The position numbers were made by a program, and so were the translations under genes. The notes below the pieces were generated by a model. That model had not been told where the DNA came from. It worked only from the letters and a program-made list of their open reading frames with translations, and did no database searches. A stretch of DNA of 64,000 bases from Bacillus sp. 1NLA3E (GTDB lineage: Bacteria > Bacillota > Bacilli > Bacillales > Cytobacillaceae): assembly GCF_000242895.2 (NCBI RefSeq), contig NC_021171.1, forward strand, positions 3,692,001 to 3,756,000, given 5' to 3'. Shown here piece after piece: positions 39,335 to 48,172 of this stretch. Every line of letters starts with the position of its first letter. Within the stretch, counting starts at the first letter, position 1.

Positions 39335-40435
39335 TTGATAGAAGGTTTGAATGAAATTTCAAAATGGATGAAAGAAAATGATGTTCAGGTTTGTTTTTTA
39401 ACCTCATCTGAGAATGTTTTTTATTTAAGCGGGTTTAATAGCGATCCTCACGAACGTTTACTAGGCTTAGCGATTTTCCAAGAAGAAGAGCCATTTTTAA
39501 TTTGTCCTGGAATGGAAAAAGATGAGGCACGAAATGCAGGGTGGCCGTATGAAATAATTGGCTACAGTGATATTGATCAACCTTGGGAATTAGTACATAA
39601 AGCTGTAAATAAAAGAGTAAAGTCCATTTCCAATATGGTGATAGAAAAGGAACATATGAACGTAGAACGGTTCGAGACGTTAAAATCTTTATTTTCGGGA
39701 GCAACATTCTTGTCTGCAGAGGAAAAGCTTCGAAAACTACGCATGCTCAAAACCGAAAAAGAATTGGTAAAGTTGCGAGAAGCCTGTGAACTAGCAGACT
39801 TTGCGATTAAAACAGGAATGGATGAAATAAAAGAGGGTAGAACAGAGCTTGAGGTTCTTGCTGCCGTGGAATATGCTCTAAAGAAAAAAGGCGTATCACA
39901 AATGTCTTTCGCAACAATGGTGTTAACAGGGGCAAACGCTGCCTCACCACACGGAACTCCTGGACAGACAAAGATTAAAAAAGGCGATTTAGTCCTTTTT
40001 GATCTAGGGGTAATTGTTGATGGTTATTGTTCTGATATTACCAGAACGGTAGCTTACGGTGATATTAATGAAAAACAACTCGACGTCTATAATACTGTTT
40101 TGAAGGCACAGCTTGCGGCAATCAATGCGATCAAGCCAGGTGTTCCTTGTTCGGAGATTGATTTAACAGCTAGACGAATCATTGCTGAGGCAGGCTATGG
40201 AGAATTTTTCCCACATCGACTTGGCCATGGCTTAGGGATTAGCATTCATGAGTATCCTTCAGTGACTGAGAAAAACTCACTGTTGCTAGAGGAAGGAATG
40301 GTCTTTACAGTCGAACCAGGAATTTATGTCCCAGATGTGGCTGGAGTGAGAATTGAGGATGATGTGTTAGTGACCGCAACAGGCTGTGAAGTACTAACCC
40401 AATTCCCGAAAAGTCTTCAAGTAAAACACATTTAA
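39335..40435 (+). CDS. Xaa-Pro dipeptidase/aminopeptidase, M24B family
   Basis: A two-metal aminopeptidase that releases residues before proline. At 366 residues it has the short creatinase-like N-domain (about 1-125) and the catalytic pita-bread domain with metal ligands in LVLFDLGVIVDGYCSDITRT, HRLGHGLGISIHE, VEPGIYVP and VRIEDDVLVT. Translation starts at TTG (39335) after AAAGGAGG. It is likely PepQ or YkvY-like; the exact orthologue is not certain. It is convergent with ald across a strong shared terminator. Confidence 0.92.
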   Translation: MIEGLNEISKWMKENDVQVCFLTSSENVFYLSGFNSDPHERLLGLAIFQEEEPFLICPGMEKDEARNAGWPYEIIGYSDIDQPWELVHKAVNKRVKSISNMVIEKEHMNVERFETLKSLFSGATFLSAEEKLRKLRMLKTEKELVKLREACELADFAIKTGMDEIKEGRTELEVLAAVEYALKKKGVSQMSFATMVLTGANAASPHGTPGQTKIKKGDLVLFDLGVIVDGYCSDITRTVAYGDINEKQLDVYNTVLKAQLAAINAIKPGVPCSEIDLTARRIIAEAGYGEFFPHRLGHGLGISIHEYPSVTEKNSLLLEEGMVFTVEPGIYVPDVAGVRIEDDVLVTATGCEVLTQFPKSLQVKHI

Positions 40436-40439
40436 ACAT

Positions 40440-40487
40440 AAAAAAAGGATCCTGAGATTTTGAGGTTATCTCGAGGATCCTTTTTAT
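40440..40487. terminator. Bidirectional terminator between peptidase gene and ald
   Basis: AGGATCCTGAGAT and ATCTCGAGGATCCT form a long stem with an A-run on the left and TTTTTATT on the right, suited to both convergent genes. Confidence 0.88.
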
Positions 40488-40489
40488 TT

Positions 40490-41608
40490 TCATTTTTGCA
40501 AAAGCACGCTTGCATCATGATGCTGATAATTGAGAGCCTCTGCGACCGCTTTATAGGTGACATAGCCTTCCAATGTATTTACTCCTTTTAATAACGCCTC
40601 ATTGTCAAGGCATGCCTGCTTGTAACCTTTATTAGCCAACTGTATTGCATATGGGATGGTTACATTGGTTAAGGCCATGGTTGAGGTCCTAGGAACGGCA
40701 CCTGGCATGTTAGCAACTGCATAGTGAACCACGCCAAACTTTTCATAGGTTGGGTGATCGTGTGTCGTGATGCGATCAGTTGTTTCAAAGATTCCTCCTT
40801 GATCAATGGCAATATCCACTACAACTGAGCCTGGGCTCATCGATTTAATCATGTCTTGGGTCACAATTTTTGGTGCTTTTGCTCCTGGAATTAATACGGC
40901 TCCTATCACTAAATCTGAGTTTTTAACAGCTTCAGCAATATTATAAGAATTGGAGATAAGGGTCGTTACATCAATACCAAAAATATCATCTAGATGACGT
41001 AGACGATCAAGATTTAAATCAATCATGGTCACTTTTGCCCCCAAACCAATCGCAACTTTTGCCGCATTTGTTCCAGCTACGCCACCTCCAATAATAGTCA
41101 CTTTGCCCCGCGCTACTCCCGGAACACCTGACAACAAAATTCCCTTTCCACCCTGAATCTTTTCTAAAAACTGCGCGCCTATTTGTGGTGCCATTCTGCC
41201 AGCAACCTCACTCATTGGGGTTAAAAGTGGAAGAGTACCATTAGGAAGCTGAACCGTTTCATACGCAATTCCAATAACTTTTTTATCAAGCAATGCCTTT
41301 GTTAACTCTGGTTCTGGAGCTAAGTGCAAGTATGTAAATAAAATTAAATTTTCACGAAAATAAATGTATTCGCTTGGGATCGGTTCCTTCACCTTCATAA
41401 CCATATCCATTGACCAAGCTGCAACAGCAGTGTCAACTATTTTTGCTCCAACAGCTAAATAATCTTCATCACTAAACCCTGACCCAATGCCGGCGCCTTT
41501 TTCAATATACAGTTCATGCCCGAATTTCTTTAGGTTCATCACACCTGCAGGAGTCATTGCTACACGATTCTCATTATTTTTTACTTCCTTTGGCACACCA
41601 ATCCGCAT
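40490..41608 (-). CDS. ald: Alanine dehydrogenase
   Basis: Interconverts alanine and pyruvate with NAD and ammonia; it serves alanine use and sporulation in Bacilli. At 372 residues it has the family length. The N-terminus is [20 protein letters not shown] with the substrate-binding Arg and Lys. The NAD fold has [20 protein letters not shown] near 168, and [15 protein letters not shown] follows. It is transcribed toward the peptidase gene. Upstream lies a terminator for the small ORF at 41720-41869. Confidence 0.96.
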   Translation of the reverse strand: MRIGVPKEVKNNENRVAMTPAGVMNLKKFGHELYIEKGAGIGSGFSDEDYLAVGAKIVDTAVAAWSMDMVMKVKEPIPSEYIYFRENLILFTYLHLAPEPELTKALLDKKVIGIAYETVQLPNGTLPLLTPMSEVAGRMAPQIGAQFLEKIQGGKGILLSGVPGVARGKVTIIGGGVAGTNAAKVAIGLGAKVTMIDLNLDRLRHLDDIFGIDVTTLISNSYNIAEAVKNSDLVIGAVLIPGAKAPKIVTQDMIKSMSPGSVVVDIAIDQGGIFETTDRITTHDHPTYEKFGVVHYAVANMPGAVPRTSTMALTNVTIPYAIQLANKGYKQACLDNEALLKGVNTLEGYVTYKAVAEALNYQHHDASVLLQK

Positions 41609-41673
41609 TCAAAAGCCCCCCATCCTGCATGAAATACACTTTAAATATACCACCCTCGTTATTGAAGAAGAAG

Positions 41674-41698
41674 GAAAAAGCTGCCATAAGCGGCAGCT
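41674..41698 (-). terminator. Terminator after the 49-residue ORF
   Basis: AGCTGCCGC and GGCAGCT form a hairpin over TTAT, followed by TTTTTCC on the minus strand. It lies about 20 bp after the stop of the small ORF. Confidence 0.75.
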
Positions 41699-41719
41699 AG
41701 TTGTTTCGATTACGAACAA

Positions 41720-41869
41720 TTATGAAGTTTGTTCTCTTCCATTTTTTTTATTCTGTGCTTGTTCTATTACTCCACTATTGTACGATTCCATTATTTGTTC
41801 ACTTACTTCTTGTTCCCCTTGCTCATCATATGAAAAATTTGTCTGGTTATTTTCTTCTTGTTTCTTCAT
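41720..41869 (-). CDS. Small acidic protein, 49 residues, possibly YozQ-like (DUF4025)
   Basis: A short ORF between ald and the stress-protein gene. It reads MKKQEENNQTNFSYDEQ at the start, with a central EVSEQIMESYNSGVIEQA and a polar C-terminus. The ATG at 41869 lies eight bases after a strong AAGGAGAGG, and a terminator follows the stop, so it looks like a complete gene. The VSEQIMESYNSG segment reminds me of the DUF4025/YozQ family, but this is from memory only. It is hydrophilic with no membrane segment. Confidence 0.65.
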   Translation of the reverse strand: MKKQEENNQTNFSYDEQGEQEVSEQIMESYNSGVIEQAQNKKNGREQTS

Positions 41870-41986
41870 TTTTCTTCCCTCTCCTTATATTTTAATATTG
41901 AACTGAAATCTTATTGTTTGAGTTTTCGAAACATATATACACGGTTTTTATTTATTTGTATAATAAAGGTAAAGGAGGAGATATTC

Positions 41987-42439
41987 ATGACCTTAAGATA
42001 CAAAAAGATTTTAGTTGCTGTTGACGGTTCAAAAGAGGCAGAATGGGCATTTAAAAAGGCGATTGAGGTTGCCAAACGAAATGATGCAAAACTCCTATTA
42101 ACACACATTATTGACACACGAACATTTGCAACTGTTGAAGCCTATGACCGTGCCATTGCGGAAAGAGCGGACCAATTCGCTGCAGAATTGATGCAGAATT
42201 ATCAAAAGCAAGCAGTTGATGCTGGTGTGAAAAACGTTGATTATGTTATAGACTATGGGTCTCCGAAGATAAAAATTCCAAAGGATGTTGCCAAACGGAA
42301 TGATGTAGACTTGATTATGTGTGGTGCAACTGGATTAAATGCCGTTGAGCGTTTCTTTATCGGAAGTGTCTCAGAACACATTACTCGATATGCATCTTGT
42401 GATGTTTTAGTTGTTCGGACCGACAATATTCCGGAGTAA
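41987..42439 (+). CDS. Universal stress protein family protein
   Basis: A 150-residue UspA-fold protein. The ATP-binding motif G-2x-G-9x-GS is exact (GATGLNAVERFFIGS near residue 116), so it probably binds ATP. The N-terminus YKKILVAVDGSKEAEWAF is typical. I choose the ATG at 41987 (MTLRYKK), six bases after AAAGGAGGAG; upstream in-frame starts lack a site. It is divergent from the small ORF and is followed by the hairpin end of the IS1182-like remnant. Stress or starvation roles are general to the family. Confidence 0.92.
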   Translation: MTLRYKKILVAVDGSKEAEWAFKKAIEVAKRNDAKLLLTHIIDTRTFATVEAYDRAIAERADQFAAELMQNYQKQAVDAGVKNVDYVIDYGSPKIKIPKDVAKRNDVDLIMCGATGLNAVERFFIGSVSEHITRYASCDVLVVRTDNIPE

Positions 42440-42585
42440 AACCAACTCCAAAAATACTTAAAGAGAGGCTGACTCCTATGAGTCAGCCTCAGATTGTCGA
42501 AAAAGGTTATTTTCTCGGCAATTTTTCACTTTGTTAGAACATAAAAGCCGATTTTTAATATGAGATCATCTATGCTGAGGGTTCT

Positions 42586-42620
42586 GTTGATCTCCGCTCC
42601 AGGGCTTCGCTCCAATCAAC
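42586..42620. repeat. Deleted GTTGATT core in the 3' region of IS-A
   Basis: A 35-bp remnant holding both ends of the core (GTTGATCTCCGCTCCAGG and TTCGCTCCAATCAAC) with the middle lost. It lies between transposase end and IS end, at the same place as the full core in the second IS1182-like copy. Confidence 0.75.
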
Positions 42621-42634
42621 AAGGGCAAATCAAC

Positions 42635-43009
42635 CTAAAGAATTGCACACACCTTATCCAACCTGGATAAATGTGTTGCAATTTTTTTGTTTTGGCAGGC
42701 TGTAGTAAGGAAAGCCTGTTCACTTACATTCTTAAAACCCCGTAACTGGCAGTAGCGAAGCCCATGCAGCTGGGCATCATTGCGACTCTTTGATTCCCGT
42801 TTTTCCTGCCACTTCGGATTCTATCCTCTTCTATCGCCTTGTTTAAGTCATCAATTAGCTCCTGAAAAATATTTGTATCCTTAAAACCTTGTTGACGACT
42901 CCAACTAAACGTAGAGTGTAATGGAACTGGACCTTGAATTTCAAACCTAAAAACCAGCGATAGGCGACTCTTGTTCTTATTTCTCCTTCTAATTGTTTGG
43001 CTTAAACAT
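42635..43009 (-). pseudogene. Degenerate IS1182-family transposase in IS-A
   Basis: The reading starts MFKPN, then jumps by deletion to a region matching EIRTRVAYRWFLG, continues with frameshifts through SWSRQQGFKDTNIFQELI, and ends with [18 protein letters not shown] and [18 protein letters not shown]. The same C-terminal segment occurs in the copy at 55862-56451. Stops and frame changes exclude function. Compared with a usual transposase of about 450-480 residues, most of the middle is missing. Confidence 0.75.
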
Positions 43010-43038
43010 TGATTTCACCACTTGTTTTTTTATTTATT

Positions 43039-43218
43039 GGTTGAGTGGAAGGTCTGTATTGGAACCGCCCCGTTGATTGGAGTGGAAGACGCGAAGACTC
43101 CTGCGGGAGCAGCGGGACAGGTGAGACCCCGCAGGCGCTTTAGCGCCGAGGAGGCTCACCGCCCGCCCCGCGGAAAGCGAGCGTCTGGAACGGAAATCAA
43201 CGGAACTAATTAACAGCC
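43039..43218. mobile_element. MITE-like element M6 nested in IS-A
   Basis: A 180-bp element with a perfect 8-bp target duplication TATTTATT (43031-43038 and 43219-43226). The ends are GGTTGAGTGG on the left and GGCTGTTAATTAG as the reverse complement of the right. Inside is a 130-bp GTTGATT core (43072-43201) with GGCGCTTTAGCGCC. It is inserted in the 5' region of IS-A; the homologous place in the second IS copy is empty, so it arrived after the copies diverged. Confidence 0.8.
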
Positions 43219-43327
43219 TATTTATTCATAATTATTAATATCACCATAATAAATTAACGCGGTTAATCGCTAAAGTTTTTAGGTATAATAATAGGCTGAC
43301 TCCAAAGAGTCAGCCTCTTTCATTTGT

Positions 43328-44704
43328 TTATTTTTTTAAGCATTCCTTTGCTTTTTCAAGGGCAAGATTCACTTGCTTAAATCCAGTTCCACCTGCACTG
43401 TTTCTGCGTTCTACAGCAGTGTATGGATCTAACGCCACATAGATATCTTGTTCGAATAACGGATTTGCTGCTTTATACTCATCAAGGGATAGGTCAGCAA
43501 GATAGCATCCTTTATTGACACAGGTAAGCACAAGCTTTCCAACAATCTCATGTGCTTCTCTAAATGGAACTCCTTTTTCAGCCAAATAATCAGCTAACTC
43601 AGTAGCATTTGAAAAATCAGTCTTGGTCGCCTTTGTCATTTCATCTGTGCGAACCTTTAAAGTACGAATCATCCCTGCAAAGATTTTTAGAGAGCCAGTT
43701 ACCGTTTTAACTGTATCAAACATCCCCTCTTTATCCTCTTGCATGTCCTTATTATAGGCAAGTGGTAAGCCTTTTAATACAGTTAATAAACCAACTAAAT
43801 TCCCATAAACTCGACCCGTTTTACCACGAATAAGCTCAGCCATATCCGGATTTTTCTTTTGTGGCATAATACTAGAGCCAGTAGAGAAGCTATCATCAAG
43901 CTCGATAAAACGAAACTCTTGGCTTGACCAAAGAATGATTTCTTCGCTTAAACGTGAAAGGTGCATCATCAAAATAGAGCTTGCTGATAGAAACTCAAGT
44001 ATAAAATCACGATCACTAACAGCATCAAGACTGTTTTCATAGATTCCGGCAAATTCTAACAGCTCAGCACTATAGTGACGATCGATTGGGAAAGTTGTCC
44101 CAGCTAATGCGCCAGCTCCAAGTGGTGAGATGTTCGTCCTCTTAAGGTTCTGAATGAAACGGTCTTTATCTCTCTCCAGCATCCAGAAATACGCTAAAAG
44201 ATGATGAGCAAATGAAATTGGCTGTGCTCGTTGCAGGTGAGTATACCCTGGCATAATCGTTTCAACATGTTTTTCGGCTTGCTCTACTAAAGAGGATTGA
44301 AATTCTTCTATTAATTCCACAATCAGACCTAGTTGATTTCGCAAATATAAATGCATATCGGTTGCTACTTGGTCGTTCCTACTTCTACCAGTATGCAATT
44401 TACCACCTACAGGCCCGATTTTTTCAGTTAAAAAGCTTTCATTATTAAGATGGATATCCTCTAGTTTTACAGAAAAGGGCAGCTTGTTTTCTTTTGCTTC
44501 TTCCTTTAAAGCTAGAAGTCCATTTTTAATCATTTCCCCTTCTTCAGGTGAGATGATTCCACATTTTGCAAGCATGGTAACATGGGCGATGCTTCCTTCA
44601 AGATCCTCCATCACTAGCTGTTGATCAAATGAAATGGAAGCTCCGAATTCATCCACCCACTCTTCTGCTGTTTTAGTAAATCTTCCGCCCCATAGTTTTT
44701 TCAC
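43328..44704 (-). CDS. argH: Argininosuccinate lyase
   Basis: Cleaves argininosuccinate to arginine and fumarate, the last step of arginine synthesis. The signature [12 protein letters not shown] is near residue 280, and the N-terminal [10 protein letters not shown] is typical. I choose the GTG at 44704, which overlaps the argG stop by four bases and follows AAGAAGGTG; the product is 458 residues. An ATG 18 codons upstream lies inside argG and is out of keeping with the family. Cotranscribed with argG. A hairpin of the IS-A end follows the stop and may terminate it. Confidence 0.96.
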   Translation of the reverse strand: MKKLWGGRFTKTAEEWVDEFGASISFDQQLVMEDLEGSIAHVTMLAKCGIISPEEGEMIKNGLLALKEEAKENKLPFSVKLEDIHLNNESFLTEKIGPVGGKLHTGRSRNDQVATDMHLYLRNQLGLIVELIEEFQSSLVEQAEKHVETIMPGYTHLQRAQPISFAHHLLAYFWMLERDKDRFIQNLKRTNISPLGAGALAGTTFPIDRHYSAELLEFAGIYENSLDAVSDRDFILEFLSASSILMMHLSRLSEEIILWSSQEFRFIELDDSFSTGSSIMPQKKNPDMAELIRGKTGRVYGNLVGLLTVLKGLPLAYNKDMQEDKEGMFDTVKTVTGSLKIFAGMIRTLKVRTDEMTKATKTDFSNATELADYLAEKGVPFREAHEIVGKLVLTCVNKGCYLADLSLDEYKAANPLFEQDIYVALDPYTAVERRNSAGGTGFKQVNLALEKAKECLKK

Positions 44705-45906
44705 ACTGTCACCTTCTTGGTTTGTACAATGCTTTGAACTTTTGTTGGTAGCCCCCATAACTTAATAAATCCGACAGCTGCATCATGATCAAACTCATCA
44801 TCTGAAGTGTACGTTGCCAATTTTTCATCATATAAAGAATAAGGTGATTTTCTGCCTTCAACAATCACATGTCCTTTGAACAACTTCACTCTAACTGTAC
44901 CCGTTACATACTCTTGTGTTTCCTTTAGGAATGCTTTAAGTGCATCAGTTAGTGGTGAAAACCATAGGCCATTATAAATTACTTCAGCAAGCTTTTGCGA
45001 AATAATAGGTTTAAAGTGTGCCACTTCTTTGACAAGTGTTAAATCTTCAAGCTCTTTATGCGCCTTAAGTAATGTCAATGCTCCAGGAATTTCATATACT
45101 TCACGAGATTTAATTCCAACAAGTCTGTTTTCAACATGGTCAATACGACCAACACCATGTTTACCTGCAATTGTATTTAAATTTAAAATGATTTCTGACA
45201 ATGGAAGAGCTTCTCCATTTAATGTAACAGGTACACCTTTTTCAAAACCAATTTCAATTACATCTGGAGAGTCGGGTGCGTTTTCTAAACTAACTGTTAA
45301 ATCATATGCATCTTCTGGCGGAGCAGCCCATGGGTCTTCTAGAATTCCACATTCATTTGCTCTTCCCCATAGATTTTGGTCGATTGAATAAGGGCTATCT
45401 AAATTAATTGGCACTGGGATAGCATGTTTTTTTGCATATTCAATTTCTTCCTCACGAGACCATTTCCATTCACGGACTGGAGCAAGTACTTCCAAATCAG
45501 GATTCAATGCTTGGAAGGAAACTTCAAAACGAACTTGGTCATTTCCTTTACCAGTACAGCCATGTGCTACTGCTACAGCACCTTCTTTTTCCGCAATTTC
45601 GACTAATTTTTTGGCGATCAATGGACGAGATAATGCAGAAACAAGTGGATATTTCTGTTCATAGTAAGCTTGCGCTTGTAGGGCAACTAATGCAAAATCC
45701 TTTGCGAATTCTTCTTTTGCATCAATAATATAGGATTCAACTGCTCCCATATCTTTTGCTTTTTGCTGAATAAAAGCTAAATCTTTTCCTTCTCCGACAT
45801 CTAAGCAGCACGCTACTACGTCATAACCCTTTTCTATTAACCATTTAATTGCAACAGAAGTATCCAAACCCCCGGAATATGCTAGAACTAATTTAGGCTT
45901 GTTCAT
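44701..45906 (-). CDS. argG: Argininosuccinate synthase
   Basis: Joins citrulline and aspartate with ATP to form argininosuccinate. At 401 residues it has the usual size. The PP-loop [15 protein letters not shown] is near residue 9 and the [13 protein letters not shown] motif near 115. The ATG follows GGAGGAAAAAAT. It is first in argGH. An ARG-box-like sequence lies about 40 bp upstream, fitting repression by arginine through ArgR/AhrC. Confidence 0.97.
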   Translation of the reverse strand: MNKPKLVLAYSGGLDTSVAIKWLIEKGYDVVACCLDVGEGKDLAFIQQKAKDMGAVESYIIDAKEEFAKDFALVALQAQAYYEQKYPLVSALSRPLIAKKLVEIAEKEGAVAVAHGCTGKGNDQVRFEVSFQALNPDLEVLAPVREWKWSREEEIEYAKKHAIPVPINLDSPYSIDQNLWGRANECGILEDPWAAPPEDAYDLTVSLENAPDSPDVIEIGFEKGVPVTLNGEALPLSEIILNLNTIAGKHGVGRIDHVENRLVGIKSREVYEIPGALTLLKAHKELEDLTLVKEVAHFKPIISQKLAEVIYNGLWFSPLTDALKAFLKETQEYVTGTVRVKLFKGHVIVEGRKSPYSLYDEKLATYTSDDEFDHDAAVGFIKLWGLPTKVQSIVQTKKVTV

Positions 45907-45945
45907 TTATTTTTTCCTCCATTCTACTGTATAAACATTCATTAA

Positions 45946-45963
45946 ATTTAATTTTTATTCAAT
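45946..45963 (-). promoter_or_regulatory. ARG box-like operator before argG
   Basis: ATTGAATAAAAATTAAAT on the minus strand matches 15 of 18 positions of the B. subtilis ARG box (CATGAATAAAAATKCAAK, from memory). A second weaker half-site (ATGAATGTTTATAC) lies nearer the gene. Confidence 0.55.
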
Positions 45964-46035
45964 ATGAATACACTTTAGCAACTTTTTAGGAAAATTTCAA
46001 TACTTATTCTATAATTCTTTCAAAAAATAATTTTC

Positions 46036-46090
46036 AGTGATGTATGTCACAAAAATGTCAATAGAAACAAACTTAATAGTGTAGTAGAAT
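46036..46090 (+). promoter_or_regulatory. Fnr/Crp-like site and promoter of the 106-residue gene
   Basis: AGTGATGTATGTCACA (46036-46051) has the GTGA-N6-TCAC form of an Fnr/Crp operator. A -10-like TTAATA at 46073-46078 would place the start of transcription near 46085, which puts the site at about -41.5, the usual activating position. Confidence 0.5.
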
Positions 46091-46123
46091 AAAAGTAATC
46101 AAAAAAAGATTGGAGGAGTTATT

Positions 46124-46444
46124 ATGTTGGAAGGTTATTTTTTCCATGATGATCGTTTGGGTATTCCTGTACCAACCATGCAAGGGAATTGGGATGATTT
46201 CGATATGCTAGATCAACATTCAATCCTTTTACACTGGGAAGGTATCCGAGGTCAAATTCCAGATAGAATCGCATACTTGGAACAGAAAATTAATCAAAAA
46301 CAACTTGAGTTGTCTGACGAAAGTGATTTTATGTATTCTTGCCGTTTAAACAATGAAATTGCTGAACTTGCCTCTGTAATCAATGACCTTTGGATTTGGT
46401 ATCGCTCTTCGGATGATATGAATGAAAATAAATTAGAACAATAA
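46124..46444 (+). CDS. Conserved-looking protein of unknown function, 106 residues
   Basis: A soluble acidic protein that I do not recognise. It is rich in Asp, Trp and Leu, with an N-terminal LEGYFFHDDRLGIPVPTMQG and a helical middle likely to form a coiled coil (IPDRIAYLEQKINQKQLEL), then NNEIAELASVINDLWIWYRS. No signal peptide or membrane helix is seen. The ATG follows GGAGGAGTTATT. It has its own promoter with an Fnr-like site and its own terminator, so it is a single-gene unit divergent from argG. Confidence 0.75.
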   Translation: MLEGYFFHDDRLGIPVPTMQGNWDDFDMLDQHSILLHWEGIRGQIPDRIAYLEQKINQKQLELSDESDFMYSCRLNNEIAELASVINDLWIWYRSSDDMNENKLEQ

Positions 46445-46515
46445 TGTAAATCTTACCTCATCAAAAGCTAACCTCATCTTGATCTTCATCAAGCATATTA
46501 CCCAAAAAACTTTCT

Positions 46516-46560
46516 AAAAAGAGCTTAGCCTTCCTTTATGGGAGAGTAAGCTCTTTTTTT
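46516..46560 (+). terminator. Terminator of the 106-residue gene
   Basis: AAAAAGAGCTTA and TAAGCTCTTTTT form a 12-bp stem (46516-46558) with a purine-rich loop and a T-run. Element M5 begins six bases beyond it. Confidence 0.88.
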
Positions 46561-46565
46561 GTAGA

Positions 46566-46642
46566 GGCTCTGTTAAACATGCCTGTTGATTTCCGCTCCA
46601 ATCAACATAGTTGCAAAATCAACAATGAGCTTTAACATAGTC
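46566..46642. mobile_element. MITE-like element M5 with collapsed core
   Basis: A 77-bp element. Its ends are GGCTCTGTTAAAC and, as the reverse complement of the right, GACTATGTTAAAG, like element M4. Flanking 8-mers TTTGTAGA and TTTGTCGT agree at six positions. The core (46585-46606) is only 22 bp: both outer ends joined through the TGGAGCGGAA repeat. It lies directly after a terminator. Confidence 0.68.
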
Positions 46643-46677
46643 TTTGTCGTAAAGGGATGGCTTACACTATCGCACTT

Positions 46678-47193
46678 CTATCCTAGGTCCTTTTTTAGTT
46701 CGCTAACAACATGACCTATTTCTGGTAAAATTAACTTAACCATCGCAAGCCGAACCGCACCTGTCGACCCTGGGGTTGCAAAAACAACTTTATCGTTCAC
46801 CGTTCCTGCAATTGCCCTTGATAGAATTGCCGCAGATCCAATATCCTCTTGGTAACTTAACATGCGAAATAATTCACCAAATCCGGTTATCTCTTTTGTA
46901 AAAATTCCACTTACTGTTTCAATGGTTACATCCCGTAACGCAATGCCAGTGCCCCCATTTGTGAGAATAGCATCAATATTAGGATCCTTACATCCCTTTA
47001 ATACCTCTTCTAGAATCGGTCCTGCTTCATCTTTTACAATGACATAATCTGAGATTAAATGACCTGCCTCAGAAAGCAAATCAATCATTAATCTACCACT
47101 TTTATCGGTATCTTTAGTTCTCGTATCACTTACGGTGATAATTTTACAATTCACACTTTTAGGTGCTGCTTGTTTATGTTCCTGTGTACTCAT
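46678..47193 (-). CDS. moaB: Molybdenum cofactor biosynthesis protein MoaB
   Basis: A MogA/MoaB-fold protein that adenylylates molybdopterin before metal insertion. At 171 residues it has the family size. The substrate-binding TNGGTGIALRDVT is near residue 78, and VVFATPGSTGAVRLAM near 141. The ATG follows GAAAGGAGAATAAC. One base separates it from the EcsC-family gene upstream, so they are cotranscribed. No other moa genes are in the window. Confidence 0.93.
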   Translation of the reverse strand: MSTQEHKQAAPKSVNCKIITVSDTRTKDTDKSGRLMIDLLSEAGHLISDYVIVKDEAGPILEEVLKGCKDPNIDAILTNGGTGIALRDVTIETVSGIFTKEITGFGELFRMLSYQEDIGSAAILSRAIAGTVNDKVVFATPGSTGAVRLAMVKLILPEIGHVVSELKKDLG

Positions 47194-47194
47194 G

Positions 47195-48031
47195 TTATTC
47201 TCCTTTCTTGGCTAGCAGATATCTCATTTGATAATATTTATGAGCAAAGTCTGTTATCTTTCTTGTTAGAAAATAATTGGATCCAGCACCTATACCAACA
47301 CCAATAAACGGAATCCCTTTCATCGTTTTTCTTTTGAATAAAGAAATAACTATAATTTTTAACATTTGCTTTAAAGGCTGTTCCATCCAGGTAATATTGG
47401 TAATATCGTCTTTTCCATCATAAAAATATTCATTTCCCGAATGATCTAAGTCGTTCAACATTTCTTCCCACACTTTACTTTGGATTCTTAGCGGGAGTGA
47501 TGCTCCGTGAAAAACTTTAAGTGAAGTCATCATTTCAAAGGGTGTATTGACTTCAAAACCATATGTCATGGCAATCAATTGAACAACTCTCAAATTAATT
47601 ACAGCCATTGCTGGTATATCTGTTCCGAGAAGAAGTGTACCCCCAGTTCCTGAAAGTCCCCCCTGTACAAGTGAGTAAAAACGATGACGAGATATTTGTT
47701 GCTCTGCTATGTATTGTAGTTGGTCAATCGATAAATGACGTAATTCCTCTATCTTTGTTAAGTCATCATGAAAAATACGTCCAGTTGACAGGATGCGCTC
47801 TTTTGCATCCATTTGTAACTGGGAGCCTTGGATCAACGCATGAAGATGAAAAAACCAGCTATCCAGCATCGAAAAAAACTGCGACTGGACATCTTCAGAA
47901 AGCAGTGAGAAAGAACGTTCTAAATATTTATCAAAGGTTAATTCGAAATCGTTAGGTAAATATTGATTCAGTTGATTTTCCCATTCCAATATTTCATGTA
48001 AAACTTTTGCTTCTCGTTCAGTTAGCGGCAT
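47195..48031 (-). CDS. EcsC family protein
   Basis: A 278-residue protein of the EcsC family, whose members occur near ABC transporters and secretion genes but have no settled function. A hydrophobic middle (about 130-170, with GGLSGTGGTLLLGTDIPAMA) and the C-terminal GIPFIGVGIGAGSNYFLTRK are typical. I choose the ATG at 48031 (MPLTEREAKVLHEILEWE), which follows GGGAGG; longer in-frame starts lack a site. Cotranscribed with moaB. A terminator separates it from ackA upstream. Confidence 0.82.
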   Translation of the reverse strand: MPLTEREAKVLHEILEWENQLNQYLPNDFELTFDKYLERSFSLLSEDVQSQFFSMLDSWFFHLHALIQGSQLQMDAKERILSTGRIFHDDLTKIEELRHLSIDQLQYIAEQQISRHRFYSLVQGGLSGTGGTLLLGTDIPAMAVINLRVVQLIAMTYGFEVNTPFEMMTSLKVFHGASLPLRIQSKVWEEMLNDLDHSGNEYFYDGKDDITNITWMEQPLKQMLKIIVISLFKRKTMKGIPFIGVGIGAGSNYFLTRKITDFAHKYYQMRYLLAKKGE

Positions 48032-48124
48032 CCGCAAAACCCTCCCAACCTGAAGCCCTTTTTTACAGTATAACATAACCAACAAACTGTAGAAAAACAC
48101 CGACCCCCTGCAGTAAATAAGCGC

Positions 48125-48158
48125 AAAAAAGGCTGCCGAGAAAAAAATCTCGACAGCC
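48125..48158 (-). terminator. Terminator after ackA
   Basis: GGCTGTCGAGA and TCTCGGCAGCC form a hairpin over TTTTTT (48131-48158), followed by TTTTTT on the minus strand. Confidence 0.9.
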
Positions 48159-48172
48159 CTCTAACGATAGGT

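Larger units (their letters stand above)
42465..43316 (-). mobile_element. IS1182-like remnant IS-A, minus orientation
   Basis: A decayed element between the stress-protein gene and argH. Both ends carry a GAGGCTGACTC..GAGTCAGCC hairpin (42468-42493 and 43294-43316). The right end sequence CAGATTGTCGA..AAAAGG..TCTCGGCAATTTTT is shared with the element at 55735-56690, as is the left CTATTATT..ACTTTA..GATTAACCGCGTTAAT segment. It contains a degenerate transposase, a 35-bp deleted GTTGATT core (42586-42620) and an inserted element M6. Family assignment is by the recognisable C-terminal transposase sequence. Confidence 0.75.

Noticed and set aside
42490-42585. An intact IS end pair and active transposase in IS-A
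   Set aside because: The transposase has large deletions and frameshifts, so only a remnant is supported.
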